Positions 7,047-16,346 of a stretch of 40,151 bases of DNA are shown piece after piece (within the stretch, counting starts at the first letter, position 1; every line of letters starts with the position of its first letter). The translations under genes were made by a program, and so were the position numbers. The notes beneath the pieces are model-generated. The model was not told the DNA's origin, did not search any database, and worked only from the letters and a program-made list of their open reading frames with translations. The DNA is from Bacteroidaceae bacterium. GTDB taxonomy: Bacteria; Bacteroidota; Bacteroidia; Bacteroidales; Bacteroidaceae. The DNA is taken from the NCBI GenBank assembly GCA_017503235.1, contig JAFVTL010000038.1, positions 1 to 40,151 on the forward strand, in the 5' to 3' direction.

Positions 7047-8303
7047 ATGGACAATCATTTCAAACTGAAAGACGGAAGCGGCAGTCTATGTTACAAAGGC
7101 TGCGGCCAACAAGATAAACAGCTGAACACCTTTGACTGGCTGGCAGACATTCCCGGGAATGCAGAAGAACAGGACATCGTAGAGGTGCAGTTCAAGAATA
7201 CTCGGAAAGGGTTCTACAAGAACAGCAACAAGCTGAAGCTCACAAAAGGGGACATCGTTGCCGTGGAAGCGACTCCGGGGCATGACATCGGTGTCGTTAC
7301 ATTGACCGGAAGACTGGTTCCGCTGCAGATGAGAAAAGCCAACCTGAAGCCAGATACGGAAATCAAGCGGATTTACCGTATAGCCAAACCGGTGGACATG
7401 GAAAAATATGAAGAGGCCAAGGCCAAGGAGCACGATACCATGATACGCTCCAGACAGATAGCCTTAAGCCTCAACCTGAATATGAAAATCGGTGATGTGG
7501 AATACCAAGGAGACGGCAACAAAGCTATTTTCTACTACATAGCCGATGAACGCGTGGATTTCCGCCAACTGATAAAGGTGTTGGCTGAAACATTCCGCGT
7601 ACGCATTGAAATGAAGCAAATTGGAGCCCGACAGGAAGCCGGAAGAATTGGCGGTATAGGACCATGCGGCAGGGAATTATGCTGCGCTACCTGGATGACC
7701 AGCTTTATCTCCGTATCAACAAGTGCGGCCCGCTACCAGGACATTTCCTTAAACCCACAGAAGCTGGCAGGACAATGTGCCAAGCTGAAATGTTGTTTGA
7801 ACTACGAAGTGGATGCATACGTTGAATCACAGAAGCGATTACCCAGCAAAGAGATTACGTTGGAAACCGCTGACGGCACTTATTACTTCTTCAAGGCAGA
7901 TATACTGAAAGGCTTCATCACCTATTCTACAGACAAGAGTTTCATGGCCAATGCAGTTACTATCCCAGCAAGAAGAGCCTTTGAAATTATCAACATGAAC
8001 AAACGGGGTGAAAAACCGGAAAGTCTGAACGAAAACGGCCTTTCCAACGAAAGACAAAGACCCGTAGACTTGGTTGAACAGGAAAGCTTGACCAGATTTG
8101 ACAAGCGAAAGAGTAACGGTAACCGGAAGAAGAAAAAGAAGAGCAACCCCAACAACCCACAAGGAGGGAACAGCCAACAAGCTAAAGACAATCATCCTCC
8201 ACACGAAGCGAACAGAAACAAAGAAGATAATAATAGAAACAAAAACCGAAACAAGCACCACCATAATAACAACCAAAGGGAACATAAGGAAAAAACCGAA
8301 TGA
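7047..8303 (+). CDS. ricT: PSP1/RicT (YaaT)-family protein
   Basis: A 418-residue protein. The PSP1 core spans about residues 45-270 and carries the Cys clusters CGRELCC and CAKLKCC, with two more Cys near the N-terminus (SLCYKGCG). In Bacillus, RicT (YaaT) joins RicA and RicF in an iron-sulfur complex that affects RNase Y-dependent mRNA processing. Partners here are unknown. The last ~70 residues are a low-complexity Lys/Asn/His/Arg tail that may bind RNA or DNA. The gene lies between holB and gldH, overlapping gldH by four bases, so the three are probably co-transcribed. The family is clear; the symbol is by homology and the function in Bacteroidetes is not established from this sequence. 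Confidence 0.8.
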   Translation: MDNHFKLKDGSGSLCYKGCGQQDKQLNTFDWLADIPGNAEEQDIVEVQFKNTRKGFYKNSNKLKLTKGDIVAVEATPGHDIGVVTLTGRLVPLQMRKANLKPDTEIKRIYRIAKPVDMEKYEEAKAKEHDTMIRSRQIALSLNLNMKIGDVEYQGDGNKAIFYYIADERVDFRQLIKVLAETFRVRIEMKQIGARQEAGRIGGIGPCGRELCCATWMTSFISVSTSAARYQDISLNPQKLAGQCAKLKCCLNYEVDAYVESQKRLPSKEITLETADGTYYFFKADILKGFITYSTDKSFMANAVTIPARRAFEIINMNKRGEKPESLNENGLSNERQRPVDLVEQESLTRFDKRKSNGNRKKKKKSNPNNPQGGNSQQAKDNHPPHEANRNKEDNNRNKNRNKHHHNNNQREHKEKTE

Positions 8304-8773
8304 AACACCTACGGATTACATATGCAATAGTCTGCCTCATTGGGCTGACATACGCTTGTCAAGGTAACACCAAATTCCACCATTACCAGCCTGTAGAACA
8401 AACAGGCTGGCATTCTATAGATACCCTTACCTTCCACCTCCCCTCCAAGATGGACAGTGGGGAATACGACATGCAGATAGGCATCCGGCATACAGAAAAA
8501 TATGCTTATCAAGACATCTGGCTGGAAATGACCTGCACCTGTGACAGCACCATGTTCGCTAAAGACACCTTACATTTATATCTCGCAACAAAAAATGGAG
8601 AATGGTCAGGTAGGGGAATCGGAGGTCTTATCCAATCGATACATGCACAAGCGAAACCCCTTCCACTGCAACCCACCGAGCAGGGATATATCATCCGGAT
8701 TACCCACCTTATGAATGACAGCACTCTACAAGGGATACATGACATTGGAGTCCAACTCTCGCTAAGGCACTGA
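8300..8773 (+). CDS. gldH: gliding-motility-type lipoprotein GldH
   Basis: A 157-residue protein with an N-terminal hydrophobic segment ending in Cys20 (LTYAC), a lipoprotein-like signal. The body has the GldH pattern: 'WHSIDTLTFHLP' early, 'GIRHTEKYAYQDIWLEM' in the middle, and 'ITHLMNDSTLQGIHDIGVQL' near the end. GldH is needed for gliding in Flavobacterium but also occurs in non-gliding Bacteroidales, where its role is unknown. The start codon overlaps the ricT stop by four bases (ATGA), showing translational coupling. It ends 24 bases before the convergent rodA stop. Confidence 0.8.
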   Translation: MKHLRITYAIVCLIGLTYACQGNTKFHHYQPVEQTGWHSIDTLTFHLPSKMDSGEYDMQIGIRHTEKYAYQDIWLEMTCTCDSTMFAKDTLHLYLATKNGEWSGRGIGGLIQSIHAQAKPLPLQPTEQGYIIRITHLMNDSTLQGIHDIGVQLSLRH

Positions 8774-8797
8774 TTCCTTCAGTTCAAGACATGAACC

Positions 8798-10249
8798 CTA
8801 ACGGGTAGATCTTGCCGCATCAATACGGAGAAAAATGAAAAGCAGAAGCGTAAAACCCCACAATGAAGAACCTCCATAGCTGAAGAAGGGTAAGGGAATA
8901 CCAATAACCGGAGTCAGCCCAAGAACCATTCCGATATTGATGAACAGATGGAAGAAAAAGATACCCATCACGCTGTATCCAAACACGCGGCCGAAGCGTG
9001 TATGCTGTCTTTCGGCCAAAACAATAAGCCTCAAGATTAGAGCCATATACAATAACAAAACTACAGAAGAGCCAACGAAGCCTTGTTCCTCACCGATGGT
9101 ACAGAAGATAAAATCGGTATCCTGTTCGGGCACATATTTAAGTTTGGTCTGTGTCCCATTCAAAAAGCCTTTACCCAGAAGGCCGCCGGAACCTATAGCA
9201 ATCTTACTCTGATTGACATTATATCCTGCCCCAGAAGGGTCTTCTTTCATGCCCAAGACAACCTCTATACGAGTCTGCTGATGGGCACCCAGCTTCCCGA
9301 ACATATAATCGGCCGAATAAAGGAAGACAACAGAACCTATAACGAATAGAGCTACATAGAAATAGTTATGCAGTCGATAGCGCAAAGCAAGATATAGCAA
9401 ATAAAAGACCAAAGCTCCACACACCACATAGATAAGCCAAATGACATTAAACGGCAGCATAAAAACCGAAAATAAAGTAGCCAAGAGTATCATTCCACCT
9501 CCATACAATAGAATCTGGCGGACCACTTCTCTTCTTTGACAATAAACTCCAACCAAAAGAGCCGACAAGAGCACAATCAAAGAAAGCACCACGAATTCAC
9601 CCAACGAAGTGATTCCATCCGGCAGTAGCTCGTGGCTAAAACGTATTCCTACTACAAAATAAACTATAGCACATATTCCAGCAAAAAGGATGGAACCTGG
9701 CATCCCTTCACGGTACAAGACCAAGAAGAAAGACAAATAAACCAAAGCTGACCCCATCTCCCGTTGAAGGATAATCAATAACATCGGTAATAGGATAATT
9801 CCAACAGCCGACAAAGAGTGGCTGAGTCTTTTCATTGTAAACCCATATACATTCATCAATTTGGCTAAAGCCAGAGCGGTTATGAACTTGGCAAATTCAG
9901 CAGGTTGTAAGCTTACAGGACCAAATTTCAACCAAGAATACGACCCTTTGGTATCTTCCGCCAAAAAAGGAGTGACGAACAAAAGCAACATCATACCTAT
10001 ATATAAGATATAGGCAAACATATCATAGAGCTTATCCTCCAACATCAATAGGATAAAGCCCAATCCCAACGAACAGGAAATCCATACGAGTTGCTTCCCG
10101 GCACGGGTTTCAAAACTCAGGAAGTCCAATTCTCCATAATCATAACTGGCACCGCAAACACTGAACCAACCCATAATGACAAGAACCAGATAAATGCATA
10201 TGGTTATCCAGTCTACCGACTTCAACATATTACCGTTCGTGTATGCCAT
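8798..10249 (-). CDS. rodA: rod shape-determining glycosyltransferase RodA
   Basis: A 483-residue SEDS-family membrane protein with about ten hydrophobic helices. Typical motifs are 'GPVSLQPAEFAK', 'GSGGLLGKGFLNGTQ', 'VPEQDTDFIF' and the C-terminal 'GIPLPFFSYGGSS'. It polymerises peptidoglycan glycan strands together with the class B PBP encoded just upstream. The frame is open further upstream to 10312, but the ATG at 10249 is preferred: it begins MAYTNGNMLKSVDW, it follows a GGAGG-type sequence, and it overlaps mrdA by only 20 bases. It is the last gene of the purH-mre operon. Confidence 0.9.
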   Translation of the reverse strand: MAYTNGNMLKSVDWITICIYLVLVIMGWFSVCGASYDYGELDFLSFETRAGKQLVWISCSLGLGFILLMLEDKLYDMFAYILYIGMMLLLFVTPFLAEDTKGSYSWLKFGPVSLQPAEFAKFITALALAKLMNVYGFTMKRLSHSLSAVGIILLPMLLIILQREMGSALVYLSFFLVLYREGMPGSILFAGICAIVYFVVGIRFSHELLPDGITSLGEFVVLSLIVLLSALLVGVYCQRREVVRQILLYGGGMILLATLFSVFMLPFNVIWLIYVVCGALVFYLLYLALRYRLHNYFYVALFVIGSVVFLYSADYMFGKLGAHQQTRIEVVLGMKEDPSGAGYNVNQSKIAIGSGGLLGKGFLNGTQTKLKYVPEQDTDFIFCTIGEEQGFVGSSVVLLLYMALILRLIVLAERQHTRFGRVFGYSVMGIFFFHLFINIGMVLGLTPVIGIPLPFFSYGGSSLWGFTLLLFIFLRIDAARSTR

Positions 10250-12080
10250 AATCAATCCTCCGTTTTTGAATATCTTGCGCTTTGAGTTCACTCTCGGCAG
10301 ACAAACTGCCATTCAAGTATTTCTCCATAATCAAAGCACCGATAGGTACCCCATAGGTAGCTCCCCAACCTCCATTCTCCACATATACAGCGACTGCAAT
10401 CTTGGGTTCTTTCATCGGAGCGAAACCCATAAAAGCTGAATGGTCCTTTCCTCGATTCTGGGCTGTACCTGTCTTTCCACAAACCTCTATACCGGGTAAA
10501 TCTGCGCCTCGACAAGTTCCTCCCAATACGGCTTGTCTCATTCCCTGAACAACTGTTTCATAGTGTTCTCTACGAACTTTAGTATATCGTTTCTGCGTAT
10601 ATAAACTATCCAAGCTATCACCTTCCACTTCCTTAACGACATGAGGGGTAATAAAATATCCCCTATTGGCAATAGTAGCACCCAAATTGGCTATTTGCAA
10701 CGGAGTAGCAGTAACCTCACCTTGACCAATAGAAATGGAAATGATGGTAAGTCCATTCCATGAACGATTGTATGCCTTATCATAGTATTGGTCATTGGGA
10801 ATCATTCCTCGCTTTTCTCCTGGCAAATCAATGCCTAAAGCATAACCAAACCCCATAGAGACCATATAATCGCGCCATGTAGCCATCGCATTCTGTACAC
10901 TTCCATATTTACTACGCGCCCCCATCATGTAATACAAGCCCCAGCAGAAAAAGCCATTACAGGAAGTTGCAATAGAAGGAACCAAGGACAAAGGTGAAGG
11001 ATGGCCATGACATCCCACACGCAGACCTGCATGTAAAAAGCCTCCATAACAAGGATAAGATGTTTGTGGGGTTATGATTCCTTCTTCCAGAAATGTCAGT
11101 CCTTGCGTTGTCTTGAAAGTAGAGCCTGGAGGGAATTGTCCCATGATAGAACGATTGAGCAAAGGTTTCCAAGTGTCACGGGCCAACTCCAAATGATTCT
11201 TCCCGCGTTGTCGTCCTACCATCATACGAGGGTCAAAGGTCGGAGCGGAAGCCATACATAAGACTTCTCCTGTTTCTGGTTCAATCGCTACCACACTTCC
11301 TATCTTCCCTTCCAAAAGCCGCTCAGCCAATTGTTGGAGCTCAATATCCAATCCTAAAGTAAGGTTCTTTCCAGGCACTGGTTGTTTATCCAGTTCTCCG
11401 TCCATATATCTACCTTGGATTCTCCCCCGCGCATCGCGCAAAAGGATTTCTACGCCTTTCTCTCCTCTTAATTGCTTTTCATAAAACCGTTCAACCCCTT
11501 GCTTCCCTATAAAATCTCCACGAACATAATAATCGTCATTCTCTATTTCTTTCTTGGAAACCTCAGCAATATCGCCCAAGACATGTGCTGCTGAATTGTA
11601 AGTATACTGACGAATAGTGCGGCGCTGAATATAAAAGCCGGGGAATTTAAACAACTTTTCCTGAAACACTCCGCATTCTTCTGCCGACAATTGCGTCATA
11701 AAAACTTGATGAGTGTAAGGAGAATATCCGGGATTGGAGCGTCGGTCCTTTATCTCCGCCATTCGTCTGACCAAATACTCTGGAGTAATGTTCAAGGTAT
11801 TACATAAATCCAACGTATCCAGCTCACCGACTTCCTTCATAACCAAGGTTACATCGTATGCCGGCTGGTTATACACCAACAAGTTACCATTCCGGTCGTA
11901 TATGACCCCTCGACTTGGGTATTGTGTTTTGTTCAGGAAAGCATTACTATCCGCATTCTTCTTATAATCCTCACTCATTATCTGAAGCGAAAAAAGCCGT
12001 ATCAGATATACCAATACGACCAATACAACCGCCCCTCCAAGAACATATTTGCGTTTTTCAAGATTAAAATCCTTCTTCAC
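10230..12080 (-). CDS. mrdA: penicillin-binding protein 2 (elongation transpeptidase)
   Basis: A 616-residue class B PBP. One N-terminal membrane helix (about 12-32) is followed by the dimer/pedestal domain (about 50-220, with 'PSRGVIYDRNG') and the transpeptidase domain. The three active-site motifs are present: STFK (320-323), SCN (373-375) and KTG (536-538). It cross-links lateral-wall peptidoglycan in the Rod complex with RodA, MreC and MreB. The start overlaps the mreD stop by four bases and the end overlaps rodA, so translation is probably coupled. Confidence 0.93.
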   Translation of the reverse strand: MKKDFNLEKRKYVLGGAVVLVVLVYLIRLFSLQIMSEDYKKNADSNAFLNKTQYPSRGVIYDRNGNLLVYNQPAYDVTLVMKEVGELDTLDLCNTLNITPEYLVRRMAEIKDRRSNPGYSPYTHQVFMTQLSAEECGVFQEKLFKFPGFYIQRRTIRQYTYNSAAHVLGDIAEVSKKEIENDDYYVRGDFIGKQGVERFYEKQLRGEKGVEILLRDARGRIQGRYMDGELDKQPVPGKNLTLGLDIELQQLAERLLEGKIGSVVAIEPETGEVLCMASAPTFDPRMMVGRQRGKNHLELARDTWKPLLNRSIMGQFPPGSTFKTTQGLTFLEEGIITPQTSYPCYGGFLHAGLRVGCHGHPSPLSLVPSIATSCNGFFCWGLYYMMGARSKYGSVQNAMATWRDYMVSMGFGYALGIDLPGEKRGMIPNDQYYDKAYNRSWNGLTIISISIGQGEVTATPLQIANLGATIANRGYFITPHVVKEVEGDSLDSLYTQKRYTKVRREHYETVVQGMRQAVLGGTCRGADLPGIEVCGKTGTAQNRGKDHSAFMGFAPMKEPKIAVAVYVENGGWGATYGVPIGALIMEKYLNGSLSAESELKAQDIQKRRIDYGIHER

Positions 12081-12580
12081 AACTTCTCCCCTCCTACAAT
12101 TTCAGCACAAAACACACAAAGCATTGTCGCTAATGTACTTGCCAAGATTTTTATCCACAACACATTCCAATGGAAGAACGAGAAGGTATCTATACACAAG
12201 AATATGGTACAAAACAAGGCACTGGACAATAATATATATTTCAAGAAAGCAGGAACTCCCAGTGCCCGTATCCCCGGTTCAAAATCATCGTCCACGTCCC
12301 GCAATGTCACCAATCGCAATAGTGAGGTCCTAAAAAATGCCAAACAAGTCAATGAAGCGGCATTCATACCCGGAGTATTACAAAACATATCCACGACCAG
12401 CCCCAGGAAGAATCCCCACAGAACCAATTCGTTACGACTTGCACGTGAATGAAACTTCAATATAAAGTAGATATACAGGAAAGGTATTACGCATCCATTG
12501 ATGTGCATCTTATTGAGAATAAGTACCTGCAAAAGTACCAATCCTACGAACCACTTCAATCTGTTTATCAAGTTAATCAT
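12077..12580 (-). CDS. mreD: rod shape-determining membrane protein MreD
   Basis: A 167-residue, very hydrophobic protein with five or six predicted helices. 'LGLVVDMFCNTPGMNAAS' is the conserved MreD signature region. Length and position between mreC (one base gap) and mrdA (four-base overlap) support the call. It would anchor the Rod complex with MreC in the inner membrane. Confidence 0.88.
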   Translation of the reverse strand: MINLINRLKWFVGLVLLQVLILNKMHINGCVIPFLYIYFILKFHSRASRNELVLWGFFLGLVVDMFCNTPGMNAASLTCLAFFRTSLLRLVTLRDVDDDFEPGIRALGVPAFLKYILLSSALFCTIFLCIDTFSFFHWNVLWIKILASTLATMLCVFCAEIVGGEKL

Positions 12581-12581
12581 A

Positions 12582-13424
12582 TCACTCCCTCGCTCTATTC
12601 TCCAGTTCTTCTTGCTCGTGGCGGCCTTTCTTTTCTATCACACAAACATCCTTCAAACGGGCATAATCCGTAAACAATTTTACTTTCACCCTATAAGACA
12701 ACCCATCATTACTGTCTGAAATATCCTCTACAATGCCAACGGGCACTCCCGTTGGAAATACAGCACTATGTCCGCTTGTCACAATCGTATCGCCCAACGA
12801 TATAACAGAATGACGGGGCATATCCCTAACTATCGCATATTCGGAAGAAATGCCATCCCAACTGAGAAAGCCAAAGTATTCGCTACGCTTTACCTTGCAA
12901 CTGATGTTACTTTTTGAATTCAATACGGGGATAACAACCGAATAATGGTCGGAAGCTTGATATACAATACCTACCAATCCATTACCACTGATAACTCCCA
13001 TATCCTCTCGAATACCGTCTTCCCGGCCTTTATTTATCGTCAGATAATTATCCGAATAGATCAAGCTGTTATTTATCACCTTTGCCTTATACATGTCATA
13101 TTCCTGCAAAGCCACCTGACGAATACGCTCTATAGCAGTGGTATCGTTCGTATACTCACGTAAAGCTTCGCGTAAAGCCTCCGTCTGCAGACGTAAAGAT
13201 ACATTTTCCTGCATCAAGTCTTCATTGGTTTCCTTCAAATGGAAATAACCGGTAACCTGACCTGCCAATTCATACACACCTCCAACCAATGCATTGGAAG
13301 AAGTAAAGAACACACTTCCCTGATAGTTGTTGAATCGAAACAACAACACAAAACTGATTACTTCCAACAAAATGAAAAGAAACCAGTGATTATATTTCAA
13401 GAGAAAATTAAGCAGGTTACGCAT
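12582..13424 (-). CDS. mreC: rod shape-determining protein MreC
   Basis: A 280-residue bitopic protein: short cytoplasmic start, one membrane helix (about 12-28), a heptad-like coiled coil (about 65-105, 'LMQENVSLRLQTEALREAL'), then the beta-rich periplasmic domain with 'VISGNGLVGIV', 'VIPVLNSKSNISCKV' and 'DTIVTSGHSAVFPTGVPVG'. It links PBP2/RodA to the MreB filaments. It ends one base before mreD. It is separated from mreB by 107 bases that hold only a short CTGATTTAT direct repeat, so an internal processing or pausing site there is possible. Confidence 0.92.
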   Translation of the reverse strand: MRNLLNFLLKYNHWFLFILLEVISFVLLFRFNNYQGSVFFTSSNALVGGVYELAGQVTGYFHLKETNEDLMQENVSLRLQTEALREALREYTNDTTAIERIRQVALQEYDMYKAKVINNSLIYSDNYLTINKGREDGIREDMGVISGNGLVGIVYQASDHYSVVIPVLNSKSNISCKVKRSEYFGFLSWDGISSEYAIVRDMPRHSVISLGDTIVTSGHSAVFPTGVPVGIVEDISDSNDGLSYRVKVKLFTDYARLKDVCVIEKKGRHEQEELENRARE

Positions 13425-13531
13425 GTCCTATTCTGATTTATAAAATGATTCCTGATTTATGAATCAAGCATTGCAAAGAATCGCTCAAATCCACAAACCA
13501 GAAATCATCATTACAAGTCCATCTATTCTTT

Positions 13532-14554
13532 CTATCGCATCAAGAATGAGAAACGATCCACATTCTTCAAGGCAATACCCGTACCCTTTGCAACACTCAA
13601 CAACGGGTCTTCAGCAATATGAAAAGGAATATTTATCTTATCTGTCAAACGCTTATCCAAGCCACGGAGCAATGCTCCACCACCGGCAAGATAGATTCCA
13701 TTCACCACGATGTCGGCATAAAGTTCGGGAGGAGTATTTTCCAATGCGCTCAAAATAGCCGTTTCAATCTTGGCGATACTCTTTTCAAGGCAATGAGCTA
13801 TTTCCTTATAGTTCACCGGCACCTCCATCGGCAAAGCGGTAATACGATTAGGACCTCGCACAATGTAATCTTCAGGAGCATCATCACCCAAATCGGTCAA
13901 TGCGGCACCTACATGTATCTTGATACGTTCGGCCATACGCTCACTGACTCTGACATTGTGCTGACGGCTCATGTATTCTTGAATGTCAGCCGTCAAGTCA
14001 TCACCTGCCACACGAATGGAATTGTTAGAAACGATACCACCCAAAGAGATTACGGCAATTTCGGTAGAACCACCACCTATATCCACAATCATATTGCCTT
14101 CGGGAGCTTCCACATCAATACCAATACCAATAGCTGCCGCCATCGGTTCGAATATCAGATACACATCGCGGCCTCCTGCATGTTCAGCGCTATCACGAAC
14201 CGCACGAAGTTCCACTTCGGTACTGCCTGAAGGAACGCCGATGACCATACGCAATGAAGGTGAAAAGAAACGGTTGCCCATGTTTACCTTCTTTATCAAC
14301 CCGCGCATCATTTGTTCGCAAGCATTAAAGTCGGCTATCACTCCGTCACGCAAAGGGCGGACGGTACGGATATTGGGGTTTTCCTTTTCATACATCATTT
14401 TGGCGCGTTCACCCACCGCAATCATCTTGTCTGTACGACGATCCAATGCTACGACCGAAGGTTCATCCACCACAATGTTTCCATTGCTCAGAATGATGGT
14501 ATTGGCCGTACCAAGGTCCATCGCTATTTCTTTTGTCAAAGAGAATAATCCCAT
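13532..14554 (-). CDS. mreB: actin-like cell-shape protein MreB
   Basis: A 340-residue bacterial actin. Nucleotide-binding motifs are visible: 'MDLGTANT' near the start, 'VDIGGGSTE' in the middle and 'IYLAGGGALLRG' near residue 295. The N-terminus MGLFSL can form the short amphipathic membrane-binding segment. It directs lateral-wall synthesis by MreC/D, PBP2 and RodA, encoded immediately downstream. It starts ten bases after the purH stop, so it is probably transcribed from the purH promoter; no separate promoter is evident in the gap. Confidence 0.95.
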   Translation of the reverse strand: MGLFSLTKEIAMDLGTANTIILSNGNIVVDEPSVVALDRRTDKMIAVGERAKMMYEKENPNIRTVRPLRDGVIADFNACEQMMRGLIKKVNMGNRFFSPSLRMVIGVPSGSTEVELRAVRDSAEHAGGRDVYLIFEPMAAAIGIGIDVEAPEGNMIVDIGGGSTEIAVISLGGIVSNNSIRVAGDDLTADIQEYMSRQHNVRVSERMAERIKIHVGAALTDLGDDAPEDYIVRGPNRITALPMEVPVNYKEIAHCLEKSIAKIETAILSALENTPPELYADIVVNGIYLAGGGALLRGLDKRLTDKINIPFHIAEDPLLSVAKGTGIALKNVDRFSFLMR

Positions 14555-14564
14555 GTTTTTTTTA

Positions 14565-16088
14565 TTAGTGTTTAAAGTGACGGATACCTGTAGTAACCAT
14601 GGCTACACCATGTTCATTACAATATTGGAATGTCAAATCATCTCTAACCGAACCACCCGGTTGGATAACGGCCTTGATGCCTTCCTTGTCTGCAATTTCC
14701 ACACAATCGGGGAACGGGAAGAATGCATCACTGGCCATTACGGCACCATTCAAGTCGAAACCGAAGGACTTGGCCTTTTCGATAGCCTGCTTCAATGCAT
14801 CCACACGTGAGGTCTGTCCTACGCCGCTGGCCAACAATTGCTTGCCACGAGCCAATACAATGGCATTACTCTTGCTATTCTTTACAATCTTATTGGCAAA
14901 GAGCATATCTTCCACTTCTTGTTCTGTCGGAGCCTTGTCGGTTACCGTCTTCAAATCAGCTGCAGTTTCAGTATTCAAATCCTTGTCTTGTACCAAAACT
15001 CCATTCAAAGCCGAACGATACTGAATCTTTGGCAACTTCACATCCTTGCGAACCAAGATGATGCGGTTCTTCTTCAAACCAAGAATCTGAAGAGCATCCA
15101 CGTCGTAATCAGGAGCAATGATGACTTCAAAGAACAAGTTGTTGATTTCTTCAGCGGTAGCCTTGTCGATAACGGCATTGGTGATGAGTACACCACCGAA
15201 CGCTGAAACCGGATCACCAGCCAATGCGTCCTTCCAAGCCTCAAGCAATGTAGGACGAGAAGCCAAGCCACAGGCGTTGTTGTGCTTCAGGATGGCGAAA
15301 GTGATTTCATCGAATTCATCAATCAAATCAACAGCCGCATTGATGTCCAGCAAGTTGTTATAAGAGATTTCCTTGCCATGAATCTGGTCAAACATTGCAT
15401 CGAGGTCGCCATAGAAGAATCCCTTCTGATGAGGATTTTCACCATAGCGGAGCTGCTTGCCACCTTCTACCGCCTGACGGAAAGCCGAGCCTTGGCCACC
15501 ATCGAAGTAATTGAAAATGGCTGAATCATAATGAGAAGATACTGCAAACGCTTCCTTGGCGAACCAACGGCGTTCTTCGCGTGAAGTCACAGCACCATGT
15601 TCCATCAACATATCATAGAATGGCTTGTATTGAGCCTGGCTTGCGATAATCACCACGTCGTTGAAATTCTTGGCAGCTGCACGGATGAGCGAGATGCCAC
15701 CTATATCAATCTTTTCAATAATTGCCTGTTCTTCAGCGCCACTGGCCACGGTAGCCTCAAACGGATACAAATCCACGATTACGAGGTCTATTTCGGGTAT
15801 TTCGTATTTTTCAATCTGCTGGAGGTCTTGCTCCAATTCTCTACGGCAAAGGATACCGCCAAACACCTTCGGGTGCAAAGTCTTTACGCGACCGCCCAAG
15901 ATGGAAGGATAAGAAGTGAGGTCTTCCACTGCCTTGCAAGGATAGCCCAACGATTCTATAAACTGTCTTGTTCCTCCTGTAGACAAGAATTCCACTCCCT
16001 CTTCATGAAGCTTGGTGATGATTTCATCCAAGCCTTCCTTGTGATAGACCGACACCAAAGCGGTCTTGATTCTTTTAGCCTCTGACAT
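14565..16088 (-). CDS. purH: bifunctional AICAR transformylase/IMP cyclohydrolase
   Basis: A 507-residue enzyme for the last two steps of de novo IMP synthesis. The N-terminal MGS-like cyclohydrolase domain (about 1-140) has 'LSTGGTRQFI' and 'GGRVKTLHPKVFGGIL'. The C-terminal transformylase has 'LRYGENPHQKGFFYGD', the catalytic Lys-His in 'ILKHNNACGLA', 'DPVSAFGG' and 'DAFFPFPDCVEIA'. It heads the leftward operon with mreBCD-mrdA-rodA, coupling purine supply and cell-wall elongation in one transcript. Confidence 0.95.
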   Translation of the reverse strand: MSEAKRIKTALVSVYHKEGLDEIITKLHEEGVEFLSTGGTRQFIESLGYPCKAVEDLTSYPSILGGRVKTLHPKVFGGILCRRELEQDLQQIEKYEIPEIDLVIVDLYPFEATVASGAEEQAIIEKIDIGGISLIRAAAKNFNDVVIIASQAQYKPFYDMLMEHGAVTSREERRWFAKEAFAVSSHYDSAIFNYFDGGQGSAFRQAVEGGKQLRYGENPHQKGFFYGDLDAMFDQIHGKEISYNNLLDINAAVDLIDEFDEITFAILKHNNACGLASRPTLLEAWKDALAGDPVSAFGGVLITNAVIDKATAEEINNLFFEVIIAPDYDVDALQILGLKKNRIILVRKDVKLPKIQYRSALNGVLVQDKDLNTETAADLKTVTDKAPTEQEVEDMLFANKIVKNSKSNAIVLARGKQLLASGVGQTSRVDALKQAIEKAKSFGFDLNGAVMASDAFFPFPDCVEIADKEGIKAVIQPGGSVRDDLTFQYCNEHGVAMVTTGIRHFKH

Positions 16089-16126
16089 TTTTCTTTGATT
16101 ATATTAAGTTCTTAATTTCCAGTTCG

Positions 16127-16143
16127 TCCTTCCGTAGGAAGGA
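16127..16143. repeat. small hairpin in the purH leader
   Basis: TCCTTCC (16127-16133) and GGAAGGA (16137-16143) form a perfect 7-bp stem with a three-base loop, just downstream of the predicted purH start point. It could stabilise the leader. It is not followed by a T-run and resembles no purine riboswitch. Confidence 0.5.
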
Positions 16144-16151
16144 TTAAAGTG

Positions 16152-16159
16152 CAAAGGTA
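16152..16159 (-). promoter_or_regulatory. -7 element of the purH-mre-rodA operon
   Basis: On the minus strand TACCTTTG matches the TAnnTTTG consensus, 63 bases before the purH ATG. A weak TTG lies about 22 bases further upstream. This is the only promoter-like site seen for the operon. Confidence 0.5.
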
Positions 16160-16284
16160 GGGATTTTCAAGCTATATACAGCAATCTTATCGGTTAAATT
16201 ATTCATGAAGATTGAACTTTTTACACGAAAGGCATGAAAAGCGAAAAAAGAGGACATTTCGCCGTCCCATTTCTTCGCCGTACA

Positions 16285-16320
16285 TAAAGCATTGGTTTAC
16301 CACCCGTAAAGCATTGGTTT
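16285..16320. repeat. 14-base direct repeat pair in the DPP-purH gap
   Basis: TAAAGCATTGGTTT occurs exactly at 16285-16298 and 16307-16320, period 22. With the adjacent stem-loop it fills the 332-base gap 16089-16420, which shows no convincing gene. Confidence 0.6.
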
Positions 16321-16346
16321 GTCAAGAAGAAAACATAGTTTTACAG

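Noticed and set aside
7839-8285. A hydrophobic 148-residue reverse frame that could look like a membrane protein
   Set aside because: It is the complement of the Lys/Asn-rich tail of the RicT-like gene; such complements always look Phe/Leu/Val-rich.
10250-10312. An extended RodA start inside mrdA
   Set aside because: It would overlap mrdA by 83 bases and the residues are basic and unlike RodA; the ATG at 10249 follows GGAGG.
13459-14810. Forward-strand frames opposite mreB and the 3' end of purH
   Set aside because: They are antisense to strongly conserved genes and show no family features.
16089-16160. Purine riboswitch before purH
   Set aside because: The leader is about 60 bases with one 7-bp hairpin; no purine or PRPP aptamer features are visible.
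16285-16320. CRISPR-like repeats
   Set aside because: Only two units of 14 bases with an 8-base spacer and no cas genes; not an array.
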